The position numbers and the translations under genes were made by a program. This document shows, in pieces, positions 50,999-59,943 of a stretch of DNA of 64,000 bases. This stretch comes from Rhodoblastus sp963727035. Lineage in GTDB: Bacteria; Pseudomonadota; Alphaproteobacteria; Rhizobiales; Beijerinckiaceae. The notes below the pieces were generated by a model. It had not been told where the DNA came from, searched no databases, and saw only the letters and a program-made list of their open reading frames with translations. The first letter of the stretch is position 1, and the number at the start of each line of letters is the position of its first letter. The stretch lies in contig CAVSEY010000008.1 in NCBI GenBank assembly GCA_963727035.1, positions 30,124-94,123 of the forward strand, written 5' to 3'.

Positions 50999-51745
50999 AT
51001 GTCCGGCCTTCCCGACGGCCTCCATCGCGTCACGCGGCTCGAAACCGCCTTTCGCCCCGCGCCTTGGGATTTCGCGACGCGCGAGGCCGCGCGGATCGAC
51101 GCCCATTGGGCGCAAGCGCTCGCCGAAAAGCCGGCGTTGTTCGACGGCAAGGTTTTGTTGCTGCGCGATCCGGAGATTGTTGCGGCGCCCGAGGGCGATG
51201 TGTTGCGCGGCGCCTTTTTCGAGACCGATTTCCGCAATTTCCACGCCTGGCTGGCTTTTGGCGCGCCAAGGGGACACGAAACCGCGGACGCCTATAACTG
51301 CTTTTCCATGGCGGCGCTGCGCACGCGCGACGGCGCCTTTCTGCTCGGCGAAATGGCGTCCCACACCATGAACGCCGGAAAAATCTATTTCGCCGCGGGC
51401 ACGCCGGACCGCAGCGATATTTTCGGCGCAAAAGTCGATCTCGCCGCCAGCCTCGCGCGCGAAATGACGGAGGAGACCGGCTTTTCGCCCGACGAGGCGC
51501 CGGCGGGTCCGGGGTGGAGCGTCGTCGTCTCGGGCGTAAAAATCGCCTGTATCCAGCAAAGGCGCTTGGCGCTCACGGCGCAACAGGCTCTGGCGCGGGC
51601 CGGTGATTTTCTGGCGCGCGAAAAACAGCCGGAACTTGTCCGCCTCCTCGCCGTGTTCGGCCTGCAAGACATCGACACGCAGAGAATGCCGGATTTCATC
51701 CAGCCTTTTCTGCGCGACGCTTTTGCGGATCAGCCCGGCGGATAG
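50999..51745 (+). CDS. Divergent Nudix-like protein
   Basis: A 248-aa protein. The second half of the Nudix box (REMTEETGF) is intact, while the first half, which should read GX5E, is replaced (DIFGAKVDLAASLA). The N-terminal half is an unrelated helical/beta region. Similar long Nudix-like proteins are found in rhizobia. Whether it hydrolyses nucleotides is uncertain. The start at 50999 follows GGAGA. Its 3' end overlaps the lipoprotein gene tail-to-tail by 16 bases. Confidence 0.75.
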   Translation: MSGLPDGLHRVTRLETAFRPAPWDFATREAARIDAHWAQALAEKPALFDGKVLLLRDPEIVAAPEGDVLRGAFFETDFRNFHAWLAFGAPRGHETADAYNCFSMAALRTRDGAFLLGEMASHTMNAGKIYFAAGTPDRSDIFGAKVDLAASLAREMTEETGFSPDEAPAGPGWSVVVSGVKIACIQQRRLALTAQQALARAGDFLAREKQPELVRLLAVFGLQDIDTQRMPDFIQPFLRDAFADQPGG

Positions 51746-52068
51746 CCGTGGCGCTGCTGGCTCGCGCGCAAAAGATATCTGGCGCGCAACTGGTCGCCGG
51801 CGTCGCAGGCGCCTTGGGCCTCGCCGATCTCGTCCTGGATCTGGGCATGGACGCCTTGAGCGACAAAGCCGGTCGCGGCGTCATGGTCCACGATCCCGCG
51901 ATAGCGCGCGATTCCCGCCGCGCAGCCGCCCTCGGCCGCTCCGGGCGAGACGCGCATGACGGTCTCGGCCGGCGGCGGCATGGCCACTTCCGGCGCAGTC
52001 CGGTCGGCGTTGCAGGCGGATAAAGCGAGCAGCAGCGGCGGAAGGGATGCGGAAAAGACGCGACGCAT
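51730..52068 (-). CDS. Small lipoprotein
   Basis: A 112-aa protein with a lipobox LLLALSAC, so lipid-anchored. The mature part includes VMRVSPGAAEGGCAAGIARYRGIVDHD and a helical segment; two further cysteines could form a disulfide. The pattern is that of a family common in Hyphomicrobiales with unknown function. Start at 52068 places the signal peptide properly. Confidence 0.8.
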   Translation of the reverse strand: MRRVFSASLPPLLLALSACNADRTAPEVAMPPPAETVMRVSPGAAEGGCAAGIARYRGIVDHDAATGFVAQGVHAQIQDEIGEAQGACDAGDQLRARYLLRASQQRHGYPPG

Positions 52069-52250
52069 GGTCTCGGCCCCTTTGCGCAATCTTTCGCCAA
52101 AGAGGCCGAGCGGTCAAGCGAGTGGTCAAAATCACATGCTTGCCGCCAGCGGGAATCCCGGTTTCGGCTCAAAGCAGTCATCGGCTTGCGCAAGATTCAG
52201 CATATTTGGAACAACGAAGACCGCGTCAGAAGCCGAACGGGATCTAAACG

Positions 52251-53039
52251 TCAGTATTTTGCGACGATGACAGGTTCAGGACCGCCGAACGCATAGGTGA
52301 GCCCGATGAGCACCGTGTCCGAGTAGAACTGTATAGTGTCGGTATTGCCGCCGCCGGAGCTCGGAAACTCTACGAACGATCTCGATCCGAGGTCCGTGTG
52401 GCGATATTCGACCCGCCCGCGAATTGAATTGGTGAAGGCATATTCCAGGCCCGCCCCGATCGTCCAGCCGACGCGCTGCGTCGTCTCGGTCAGAAAGGGC
52501 GCGCTCGAAACGTTCAAGGGTCCGGCGTAGGACATGCTCACGTCGCCGAAGGCGACGCCGCCGGCGACGTAAAATAAGGCGCGATCGACCGCATAGCCGA
52601 AACGAGCGCGAATATCGGCGTTCCAGGTCTCGCGAGCGTCGATCGAGTAGAGATTGACGCCTACCGGATTGCCGTTGAGGCCCAGCGAATTGTAGACGGT
52701 GTTCGTCGCGCCGCTACCGCCGAAAATACCGTTGGCGTCGCCCTCAAGGCCGACGACCAGATTGGAAAACTGCCAATTATAACCGACATAACCGCCGATC
52801 ACGCCACCGTTCGCATCGTTGGCGTAGGGAGACAGGCCTTTGCGCGCCGCGTCGCCCCAAAGCCCGTTTTCCCGAGACCATTGGCCTCCGCTTTCGACGC
52901 CGACGTAGAAGCCTGACCAAAGAAAGAACGGGACCGGCTCAACCAGAACCGGCGGCGCCTTCTGCGACGGCAGATCGGCGGCCAGAGCGGGACTGGCGAA
53001 GGCGGCGATCACGGCCGCTGAAGAGAGCAATCTGCGCAT
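52251..53039 (-). CDS. Outer-membrane beta-barrel protein (Omp25/RopB-like)
   Basis: A 262-aa barrel. Signal peptide MRRLLSSAAVIAAFASPALA is followed by the typical proline-rich stretch and FLWSGFYVGVESGGQWS. Later strands include GGVIGGYVGYNWQF, ARFGYAVDRALFYVAGGVAFG and GAGLEYAFTNSIRGRVEYRHTDLG; the chain ends YAFGG...VAKY. Structural or adhesin-like role is usual. The ATG at 53039 is chosen because the TTG upstream is too close to the GAGG. Confidence 0.88.
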   Translation of the reverse strand: MRRLLSSAAVIAAFASPALAADLPSQKAPPVLVEPVPFFLWSGFYVGVESGGQWSRENGLWGDAARKGLSPYANDANGGVIGGYVGYNWQFSNLVVGLEGDANGIFGGSGATNTVYNSLGLNGNPVGVNLYSIDARETWNADIRARFGYAVDRALFYVAGGVAFGDVSMSYAGPLNVSSAPFLTETTQRVGWTIGAGLEYAFTNSIRGRVEYRHTDLGSRSFVEFPSSGGGNTDTIQFYSDTVLIGLTYAFGGPEPVIVAKY

Positions 53040-53048
53040 TCGTGTCAA

Positions 53049-53443
53049 ACCTCTTTTGGGTGCGAATCACGACACACAGACTGCAAGCGATTGTTAACCA
53101 AACCTCTAACAAGCGTCCCGCATGCGAAACTTTCACTTTACAGATGCATTGAGGCCACAGGGATAGATCGTATCGAACGCTTGACGCCCTGGACTGCCCG
53201 CGGCGAGGATCTTGTCCGGATCGAATGTCGTAACGCCGCAAAGGAAGACCGCAGGCGTGTCGGCGGGAATTCGGGGACAGGATCGAATTGCGCGATCGGG
53301 GCCGTTTCAGGCATGTCGCGCGCGATCGGGCGCATTTCGTTCAGCCCATTTTCAGACCAGATGCGAGTTTTCACACAGCCTGGGCCAGGTTAGCCTAACT
53401 GGAGTGACCATCAATGACGGCCTTCCGCCGTCTTGCACCATGC
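53049..53443. other. Intergenic region between the beta-barrel and recG genes
   Basis: No coding region, hairpin or repeat that I can support. It probably includes the promoter of the beta-barrel gene. Confidence 0.4.
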
Positions 53444-55570
53444 TCAGGCGGTCGCCAGGCGCCAGGTTTCGACTGCTATCCCGCCCGCAACAGTCTCAGC
53501 GCCTGATCGCGCTCGAAAATATAGAGCAGCAGCCGCAGGTTGTGGCCGCGTTCGCTCAAAAGTTCGGAGGTCGGCGTCCAGAATCTTTTCCGCTTCGTCG
53601 CGCGCCGCGCGCAAAAGATCGGCGTGGAGGTCGAGGCGGGCGATCTTGAAGCCCGGCGCGCCGGATTGTCTGGCGCCCAGCACCTCGCCTTCGCCGCGCA
53701 GGCGCAAATCCTCCTCGGCGATGCGAAAGCCGTCCTCGGTCTCGCGCAGGATTTCGAGCCGCGCCTTGGCGGTCTCGTTCAGCGGGCCGGCATAGAGCAG
53801 GATGCAGGAGGATTTTTCGTCGCCGCGCCCGACCCGTCCGCGCAACTGATGCAATTGCGCGAGGCCGAAACGCTCGGCGTGCTCGATCACCATGATGGTC
53901 GCTTCCGGCACATGGACGCCGACCTCGATCACCGTGGTCGCGACAAGAATTCTGGTCGCGCCGCGAGAAAAATCCTCCATCGCCGCGTCCTTGTCGCGGC
54001 CCTTCATCTGGCCATGAACAAGGCCGACCTGCGCGCCGAAAAACTTGCGCAAATCCTCGGCGCGATCCTGCGCCGCCGCCAGATCGCTCTCCTCGCTGCC
54101 CTCGACCAGAGGGCAGACCCAATAGACCCGCGCGCCGGCTTTTATGGCCCGCCCGAGCCCGGCGACCACTTCGTCGATGCGTTCGACATTGACCGCCCGC
54201 GTGTCGATCTTCTGGCGACCGGGCGGCTTTTCCTGCAGGGTCGAAAGGTCCATGTCGCCGAAAAAAGCCAAAGCCAGCGTGCGCGGGATCGGGGTCGCGG
54301 TCATCGCCAGCACGTCCACGGCCTCGCCTTTTTCGCTCAAGCTCAGGCGCTGGTGGACGCCGAAACGGTGCTGCTCGTCGATCACCGCGAGGCCGAGACG
54401 GGCGAAGGCCACATCGTCCTGAACCAGGGCATGGGTGCCGATGACAATATCCAGCGCGCCGCTCGCCAGAGCTTCGAGCGTCGCGCGACGCTCGCCGGCC
54501 TTGTCGCGGCCGGTCATCAGGGCGACGCGCAAGTTCGCGGCGCGGGCGAGCGGCGCGATGGTGGCGAAATGCTGGCGGGCGAGGATTTCGGTCGGGGCCA
54601 TCAGCGCCGCCTGACGTCCGGCTTCGATCACATGGGCCATGGCCAGCAGGGCGACCACGGTCTTGCCGGAGCCGACATCGCCCTGGAGCAGGCGCAACAT
54701 GCGCTTTTCGCTGGAAAGATCGCCAAAGATTTCCGCGACCGCCTTTTTCTGGTCGCCGGTCAGGTCGAAGGGCAACTGGCCAAGAATCTTCGCCGCCAGG
54801 GCGCCCGCCGCCTTTTGCGCGCGCCCTTGCAAAACCTGCATTTTCCGGCGCACCAGCCGCAAGGCGAGCTGGTGCGACAGGAGTTCGTCGAAGGCGAGCC
54901 GGGCGACGAAATTTTCTTCCGGCGCAAGGTCCTGCGGCGTCTGGGGATGGTGCAGCCGGTGGAGGCTGGCGCCAAAACTCTCCCAATCCGTCGCGCGCAA
55001 GAATTTCTGGTCGAGCCATTCGGGCAGTTGCGGCAGGCGGGCGAGCGCCGCCGCCGCCGCCTTGGCCATCACGCGCGGAAACAAGCCTTCGGTCAGGCCA
55101 TAGACCGGCTCGACCGGGGGCAATGCGGCAAGGCCGGCCTCGTCGAGAATGCGATCCGGATGGACCATCTGGCGGAAGGCGTCGTAAAGCTCGACCAGCC
55201 CCGACACCCAGCGCGTTTCGCCGACGGGAAGGGCCTTTTCGATCCAGCCGGCATTGGCGCGGAAGAAGACGAGGGTCAGGTCGCCGGTCTCGTCTTCGGT
55301 CAGCACCCGCCAGGGGCCTTTTCCGCGCGGCGGGCGATGCTCCACCACCCGCACTTTCAGCGTCGAGACGGCGCCGATGGGCGCCTGCGCGATTTTGGGC
55401 CGGTTGCGGCGGTCGATGCAGGAAAAGGGAATATGCAGCAGCAGGTCGAGCGCGCGGGCCGGGCGGTCAGCCTCGCCGAGCAGCCGGTCGAGCAGCTTGC
55501 CGGTCTTGGGGCCGACGCCGGGCAGGTCGCTGGCGCTGGCGAAAAGGGAATCGAGAAGCGACGGCCTCAT
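53444..55570 (-). CDS. recG: ATP-dependent DNA helicase RecG, altered C-terminus
   Basis: A 708-aa branch-migration helicase for stalled forks. The N-terminal wedge domain is followed by helicase motifs: GDVGSGKTVVALLAM (Walker A), DEQHRFG (II), TATPIPRTLA (III) and QLRGRVGRG (VI). The last about 40 residues are not RecG-like. A neighbouring frame from about 53578 encodes the expected end, SERGHNLRLLLYIFERD...LRLLRAG, stopping at 53476, so a one-base insertion changed the tail. The TRG motif region is upstream of the change; effect on activity is uncertain. Confidence 0.93.
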   Translation of the reverse strand: MRPSLLDSLFASASDLPGVGPKTGKLLDRLLGEADRPARALDLLLHIPFSCIDRRNRPKIAQAPIGAVSTLKVRVVEHRPPRGKGPWRVLTEDETGDLTLVFFRANAGWIEKALPVGETRWVSGLVELYDAFRQMVHPDRILDEAGLAALPPVEPVYGLTEGLFPRVMAKAAAAALARLPQLPEWLDQKFLRATDWESFGASLHRLHHPQTPQDLAPEENFVARLAFDELLSHQLALRLVRRKMQVLQGRAQKAAGALAAKILGQLPFDLTGDQKKAVAEIFGDLSSEKRMLRLLQGDVGSGKTVVALLAMAHVIEAGRQAALMAPTEILARQHFATIAPLARAANLRVALMTGRDKAGERRATLEALASGALDIVIGTHALVQDDVAFARLGLAVIDEQHRFGVHQRLSLSEKGEAVDVLAMTATPIPRTLALAFFGDMDLSTLQEKPPGRQKIDTRAVNVERIDEVVAGLGRAIKAGARVYWVCPLVEGSEESDLAAAQDRAEDLRKFFGAQVGLVHGQMKGRDKDAAMEDFSRGATRILVATTVIEVGVHVPEATIMVIEHAERFGLAQLHQLRGRVGRGDEKSSCILLYAGPLNETAKARLEILRETEDGFRIAEEDLRLRGEGEVLGARQSGAPGFKIARLDLHADLLRAARDEAEKILDADLRTFERTRPQPAAAALYFRARSGAETVAGGIAVETWRLATA

Positions 55571-55641
55571 GACGAGTGCATAGCTTCGCGCAACAAAGCC
55601 CGCAAGCGCGGTCCGTCGTCGTCGGCGCGCGGCGCGCCTTC

Positions 55642-55673
55642 AAAAAGCGACGGCCGCCGAGATGGCGGCCGTC
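55642..55673 (-). terminator. Terminator of the Gly/Tyr/Pro-rich protein gene
   Basis: On the minus strand a perfect 10-bp stem GACGGCCGCC/GGCGGCCGTC with loop ATCTC is followed by GCTTTTTG. It lies about 40 bases after the stop. Confidence 0.85.
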
Positions 55674-55712
55674 CTTTGGGTCAATCGTCAAAGCGGCGAT
55701 CGCGCGCGCCGA

Positions 55713-56042
55713 TCAGTCAAACCAGTCCCACGGCCGCCACCAGCTGCGGCCCCAGCGCCGACGGCGCCATGGGCCACCCCAGTCGTCGTCATAATAGCGG
55801 TCATAATAGCCCCTGTAGGGATAGCCGTAGCCCCCGTAGGGATAGCCATAGCCCCCGTAGGGATAGCCATAACCCCCGCCCCCGTAGGGATAGCCATAGC
55901 CGCCGTAATAAGGATAGCCGTAGCCGCCGTAATATGGCGCGGCGGGCGCGGCGGCTGGCGCCGCCGGCGGCGCGACGGCCGTTTGCGCGAAAGCAGCCGT
56001 CGCAAGGAGGCCGAGCCCCGCCGCCACGGCAATGGTTTTCAT
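55713..56042 (-). CDS. Secreted Gly/Tyr/Pro repeat protein
   Basis: A 109-aa exported protein. The signal peptide MKTIAVAAGLGLLATAAFA is followed by an Ala/Pro spacer and about six tandem units of YGYPYGG, then a basic, Trp/Arg-rich tail (RRRRWGRSWWRPWDWFD). The repeat is visible in DNA as 15-24 base units. Such proteins may form an extracellular or periplasmic coat or sense envelope stress; function unknown. Start at 56042 places the signal correctly. Confidence 0.85.
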   Translation of the reverse strand: MKTIAVAAGLGLLATAAFAQTAVAPPAAPAAAPAAPYYGGYGYPYYGGYGYPYGGGGYGYPYGGYGYPYGGYGYPYRGYYDRYYDDDWGGPWRRRRWGRSWWRPWDWFD

Positions 56043-56260
56043 CCTAGGCAGTTTCCTTTCACCCATAACGCTCCCCTGTCGCTATGGCAGGGCCACGGCC
56101 GGATTCTGCAACTTGGTTTCTGCCGCCCGCCTCTGCCCGACTGAGACACCGCGCCTCGCTTACGCCCCTCAGCGGGCTGGCCCAATGTCATGATATTTGG
56201 ATAGCATTGCGGCCGCCGGGACGAAACGACCTAGATCAATTCCGGCCTTTGCGGTCTGGG

Positions 56261-57511
56261 TTACGCTGATGGCGGCGCGTCTTCCCGCCTTCGCTGCGAG
56301 GCGGGCTCCAGCGGCAGGAAGCCGAGTCGCCGCAGCAGCCAGGGCATGGTCAGGCCCTGGACCACGATGGAAAAGGCGACCACGGCGAAAGTGACGACCA
56401 CGATTTCGTCGCGCAGCGGCAGGGAGGCGGGAAGCGAGAGGGCCAGCGCGAGTCCCAGCGCGCCGCGCAGGCCGCCCCACCACAGGACATGCTGTTCGTT
56501 CAGCGAAATCCTGTAACGGGACCTGAAAAACGGCAGGCTCAGCGGATAGACGGCGAGCGCGCGCGCGGCCAACGCCAGACCGATGACGCCGGCGATCACG
56601 ATTGGGCCATAGGTCTCGTAATGCATGACGGCGATATTGGCGCCGATCAGCAGGAAAATCGCGGAATTGGCGAGAAAGGCCGCGAATTCCCAGAAATTCA
56701 CCATCGCCTGGCGGCCCCTGCGGCTGACGAAGGAGCTGTCGGCGGGGCTGAAAATGCCGAAATTGCCGACGATCAGGCCCGCCGTGACCGTCGCCAGCAC
56801 GCCCGAGGCCTGAAGCCGTTCGGCGGCGATGAAGGAGGCAAAGGCCGCGATGGCGGAAAGGGTCAGTTCGACCAGATGTTCCGATGTCCCGCGCGCCAGC
56901 AGGATGGCGGCGGCGCCGGCAAGAGCGCCGACGCCGACGCCGCCGAGGACGATGCGCGCGAAGCCCAAGGCGGTTTCCATCGCGTTCGGGGCCTGGCCGC
57001 CGGACTGCGCCCAGGCGAGCGCCATCGCGAACAGAACGGCGGCGGCGCCGTCGTTGAACAGGCTCTCGGCCTCGACCAGCAGGCTCAGCCGGCCGTGAAA
57101 CTTATTGTCCTTGAACATGGCGATGATCGCCACCGGATCGGTCGCGGAAATCAGCGCGCCGAACACCAGAGCGGACGAAAGCGGCCAATGGAACAGCCGG
57201 ACGAGGCCGAAGGCGACCACGGCCATGGCGACGAGCGTTCCGAGGATCGAAAAGGTCAGGATCGGCGGCAATTCGTCGCGCAGGCTCGGCCAGCGCAGGG
57301 CCAGCGCGGCTTCGAACAGCAGCGGCGGCAGGATCAGGTCGAGAATGAGTTCCGAGGTGAGGGTGGGGCCGACATCAATCCGGAAAAACGCGAGCAGGCC
57401 GCCGACGACGACAAGGCCGATCGTATAGGGCAGCAGCAGCCGCCGCGCGACGATCGCGACCAGCATGGCGATCGAAAGAATCCAGAGAATGTCTTGCAGG
57501 CTCTCGCTCAT
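56261..57511 (-). CDS. CPA1-type sodium:proton antiporter
   Basis: A 416-aa integral membrane protein with about 12 helices. The ATDPVAI and ESLFNDG segments carry the aspartates used for ion exchange in the CPA1 family. LPPLLFEAAL is also typical. No long cytosolic tail, unlike eukaryotic NHE. The start MSESLQDILW at 57511 follows the repeat B by about 20 bases on the opposite side. Sodium or potassium exchange for protons is inferred. Confidence 0.92.
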   Translation of the reverse strand: MSESLQDILWILSIAMLVAIVARRLLLPYTIGLVVVGGLLAFFRIDVGPTLTSELILDLILPPLLFEAALALRWPSLRDELPPILTFSILGTLVAMAVVAFGLVRLFHWPLSSALVFGALISATDPVAIIAMFKDNKFHGRLSLLVEAESLFNDGAAAVLFAMALAWAQSGGQAPNAMETALGFARIVLGGVGVGALAGAAAILLARGTSEHLVELTLSAIAAFASFIAAERLQASGVLATVTAGLIVGNFGIFSPADSSFVSRRGRQAMVNFWEFAAFLANSAIFLLIGANIAVMHYETYGPIVIAGVIGLALAARALAVYPLSLPFFRSRYRISLNEQHVLWWGGLRGALGLALALSLPASLPLRDEIVVVTFAVVAFSIVVQGLTMPWLLRRLGFLPLEPASQRRREDAPPSA

Positions 57512-57531
57512 TTCTATTTCTTTGTTTGCGT

Positions 57532-57618
57532 CGATCGCGACAAGTCGCGATCGACGATTTCCTCGCATAAGCTCGGCGTCACAGTCGTTCCTAGCCGGTT
57601 TTCGGATCGAAAACCGGC
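57532..57618. repeat. Dispersed double-hairpin repeat, copy B
   Basis: Same architecture as copy A near 3.5 kb. Hairpin 1 (57532-57553) has arms CGATCGCGAC/GTCGCGATCG. Hairpin 2 (57594-57618) has 11-bp arms GCCGGTTTTCG/CGAAAACCGGC. The stems differ from copy A at several positions but remain fully paired, while the linker CTCGCAT-AGCTCGGCGTC is conserved. It ends one base before the stop codon of the minus-strand ABC permease gene, as copy A does at fpr. Confidence 0.78.
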
Positions 57619-57619
57619 C

Positions 57620-58813
57620 TCAATCGAGCGTCTGCCTGAACCGCAGCACGGCCACGACCATGGCCGCCAGGGTAAAGGCGGCGAGCGCGCCGGCGTCGGC
57701 GGCGAGATCGGAAAAACCCGCCCCTTTCAGCATCACCCCGCGCACGATGCGCAGATAATGGGTCAGCGGCAGGATCGAGCCGACATTCTGCGCCCAGACC
57801 GGCATGCCGCGGAACGGGAACATGAAGCCCGACAGCAGAATGCTCGGCAGGAAGAAGAAGAAGCTCATCTGCATGGCCTGGAGCTGATTCTTGGCGATGG
57901 TCGAGAAAGTATAGCCGACCGAGAGATTGGCCACGATGAAAAGCATGGTCAGGACGACGAAAGTCCCGAGATTGCCGACCACCGGCACGTCGAAGATGAA
58001 GCGCGCGGCGGTCGCGATCAGGGTCATCTGGAAGAAGCCGACCATTGCATAAGGCAGGATCTTGCCGAGCATGATCTCGACCGGATTGATCGGCATGGCG
58101 AGCAGGGATTCCATGGTGTTGCGCTCGATCTCGCGGGTGACCGAAAGCGCGGTGAAGATCAGCATGGTGAGGGTCAGGATGGTGCCGACGAGGCCCGGCA
58201 CAATGTTCAGCCTGGTTTCGCCTGCCGGATTATAGCGCTTTTGCAGGCGCACCTCGTAGGGCGCCGGCTTCGCCGACAGATTTTGCAGCGGCCCCAGCAA
58301 TTCGCGGTTGAAAACCTGCGCCGCCATGCCGGTCAAGGCGATCGAGGCGCCGTTGACGGCGGTGGGGTCGGCGGCGTCGGCGACGACCAGAATGGCCGGA
58401 TTTTCGCCGCGCGCCAGATCGCGGGCGAAATTCTGCGGGATTTCGACGGCGAAATTCACCGCGCCGGACAGGATCAGCGGGTCGATCTGGCTTGGGCCGG
58501 AAAGCGAATAGATGATGTCGAAATAATCGGTTTCCTTCAGCGAGGCGATGAACAGCCGCGAATAAGCGCTGTGGTCGTTGTCGAGCACGGCGGTGGGCAA
58601 GTGCTTGGGGTCGGAATTGATGGCGAAGCCGAACAGGATCAGCTGCATGACCGGGATCATGATCATGGTCGCGAAAGTCAGCCGGTCGCGGCGCAGCTGG
58701 ATCAATTCCTTGATGAACACGGCGTAAAGCCGCTCCAGCGACGCGCGAAAACGCGCAACGCCTTGGAATCCCGCTCCTTCGCGGGGAGGGCGGCCGGGCA
58801 GGGTCGCGCTCAT
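57620..58813 (-). CDS. ABC-2 type exporter permease (YhhJ/YbhR-like)
   Basis: A 397-aa permease. A first membrane helix (FATMIMIPVMQLILFGFAIN) is followed by a large periplasmic region and five further helices near the C-terminus (MEIFTALSVTREIERNTMESLLAMP precedes them). The motif EIERNTMESLL is typical of the ABC-2 drug/lipid exporters found with an HlyD-type adaptor. Its ATG overlaps the ATPase stop by four bases. Normally an HlyD gene accompanies these; none is present, probably because of the break within the ATPase gene. Confidence 0.9.
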   Translation of the reverse strand: MSATLPGRPPREGAGFQGVARFRASLERLYAVFIKELIQLRRDRLTFATMIMIPVMQLILFGFAINSDPKHLPTAVLDNDHSAYSRLFIASLKETDYFDIIYSLSGPSQIDPLILSGAVNFAVEIPQNFARDLARGENPAILVVADAADPTAVNGASIALTGMAAQVFNRELLGPLQNLSAKPAPYEVRLQKRYNPAGETRLNIVPGLVGTILTLTMLIFTALSVTREIERNTMESLLAMPINPVEIMLGKILPYAMVGFFQMTLIATAARFIFDVPVVGNLGTFVVLTMLFIVANLSVGYTFSTIAKNQLQAMQMSFFFFLPSILLSGFMFPFRGMPVWAQNVGSILPLTHYLRIVRGVMLKGAGFSDLAADAGALAAFTLAAMVVAVLRFRQTLD

Positions 58814-59862
58814 GGGTAATTGCTCCGCGCCCGGCTCATCAGGTCGATGAACACATCCTCGAGATTGGGCGCGTCGCGCGTCCAGACGATTCCCGGCGCC
58901 GCGAAGTCGCTGGCGACGCGGTCGAGCGCGGCGGCGTCGCGGCTGGCGACATGGAGCTTGGCGCCGAAGGGCGCGACCATGTCCACGCCGGGGGTCTGTT
59001 TCAAGGTCTCGGCAAGGCCGCCGAGATCGGCGCCGGAGACGACATAAGTGGAGAGATGCGATTGCGCGATGATTTCGGCGGTCGTCCCCTGCGCCAGCAG
59101 ATGGCCATAGGCGATATAGGCGATCTCATGGCAGCGTTCGGCCTCGTCCATGTAATGGGTCGAGACCAGCACGGTCAGGCCTTCGTGGACCAGCTGGTGG
59201 ATCTCGTCCCAGAAATCGCGCCGCGCCTTGGGATCGACGCCGGCGGTCGGCTCGTCGAGCAGCAGCAGTTGCGGGCGCGGCATGATGCAGGCGCCGAGCG
59301 CCAGGCGCTGCTTCCAGCCGCCGGACAATTCGCCGGCGAGCTGGTCGGCGCGGCCGGCCAGGCCAAGCTGGTCGATCGCCTCGCGCGCCCGCGCCGCCGG
59401 GTCGTCGAGCCCGTAGATGCGGCCGATGAATTCGAGATTCTCGCGGATGGTGAGGTCGGAATAAAGCGAGAAGGCCTGGGTCATGTAGCCGGTGCGGCGC
59501 TTGATCTCGGTCTGCTGGGTGAGAATGTCGAAGCCGAGGCACCGGCCCTTGCCCTTGTCCGGGGTCAGCAGCCCGCACAACATGCGGATGGTGGTGGTCT
59601 TGCCGCTGGTGTATTCGAAGGATTCGCCGGGCTTGAGCACCGGCTCTTCGCCGACCACGCCGGGGCCTTTAACCTCCTGCAGCCGTCCCAGCGCGTCGGT
59701 GATGCGCCAGTGCCGCGTCTTGAGTTGCACGGTTTCACCGCCGAGATTGGTGATGTCGATGGTATAGGCCCAGAAGTAGTAGCCGTTGCTCGGCGACGAG
59801 CGCTCCGAAACAAAGCGGGGCGTTACTGTGACCTCGATCTTGCGGGTGACAGCGCGGTACAT
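58810..59862 (-). CDS. Chimeric ORF: ApaG N-terminus fused to ABC exporter ATPase
   Basis: A 350-aa frame joining two unrelated proteins. Residues 1-87 match the start of ApaG (YFWAYTIDITNLGGETVQLK, RHWRITDALGR, KPGESFEYTSG). From residue 87 the frame is an ABC ATPase beginning inside Walker A (SGKTTTIRMLCGLLTPDKG), with signature LSGGWKQRLALG, Walker B LLLLDEPTAGVDP and H-loop STHYMDEAE. The ATPase lacks its first about 45 residues, including the A-loop and the first Walker glycines, so ATP binding is probably lost. The junction lies at about 59599-59607. Confidence 0.9.
   Translation of the reverse strand: MYRAVTRKIEVTVTPRFVSERSSPSNGYYFWAYTIDITNLGGETVQLKTRHWRITDALGRLQEVKGPGVVGEEPVLKPGESFEYTSGKTTTIRMLCGLLTPDKGKGRCLGFDILTQQTEIKRRTGYMTQAFSLYSDLTIRENLEFIGRIYGLDDPAARAREAIDQLGLAGRADQLAGELSGGWKQRLALGACIMPRPQLLLLDEPTAGVDPKARRDFWDEIHQLVHEGLTVLVSTHYMDEAERCHEIAYIAYGHLLAQGTTAEIIAQSHLSTYVVSGADLGGLAETLKQTPGVDMVAPFGAKLHVASRDAAALDRVASDFAAPGIVWTRDAPNLEDVFIDLMSRARSNYP
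59602..59862 (-). pseudogene. apaG: apaG, 3'-truncated at the fusion point
   Basis: The first 87 codons of the DUF525 protein ApaG, which in full is about 130 residues. The sequence stops at KPGESFEYTSG; the C-terminal strands of the Fn3-like fold are absent. In relatives apaG is often near metZ, which is also on this side of the junction. The reading frame runs on into the ABC ATPase. Confidence 0.85.
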
Positions 59863-59943
59863 CTATATGCCGTACAATTGGCGTAGTCGGGATGACATGT
59901 CCCGCGAGTATGGCCGAAAGGCCGTCTGAAAGAAAAGCCGTTC

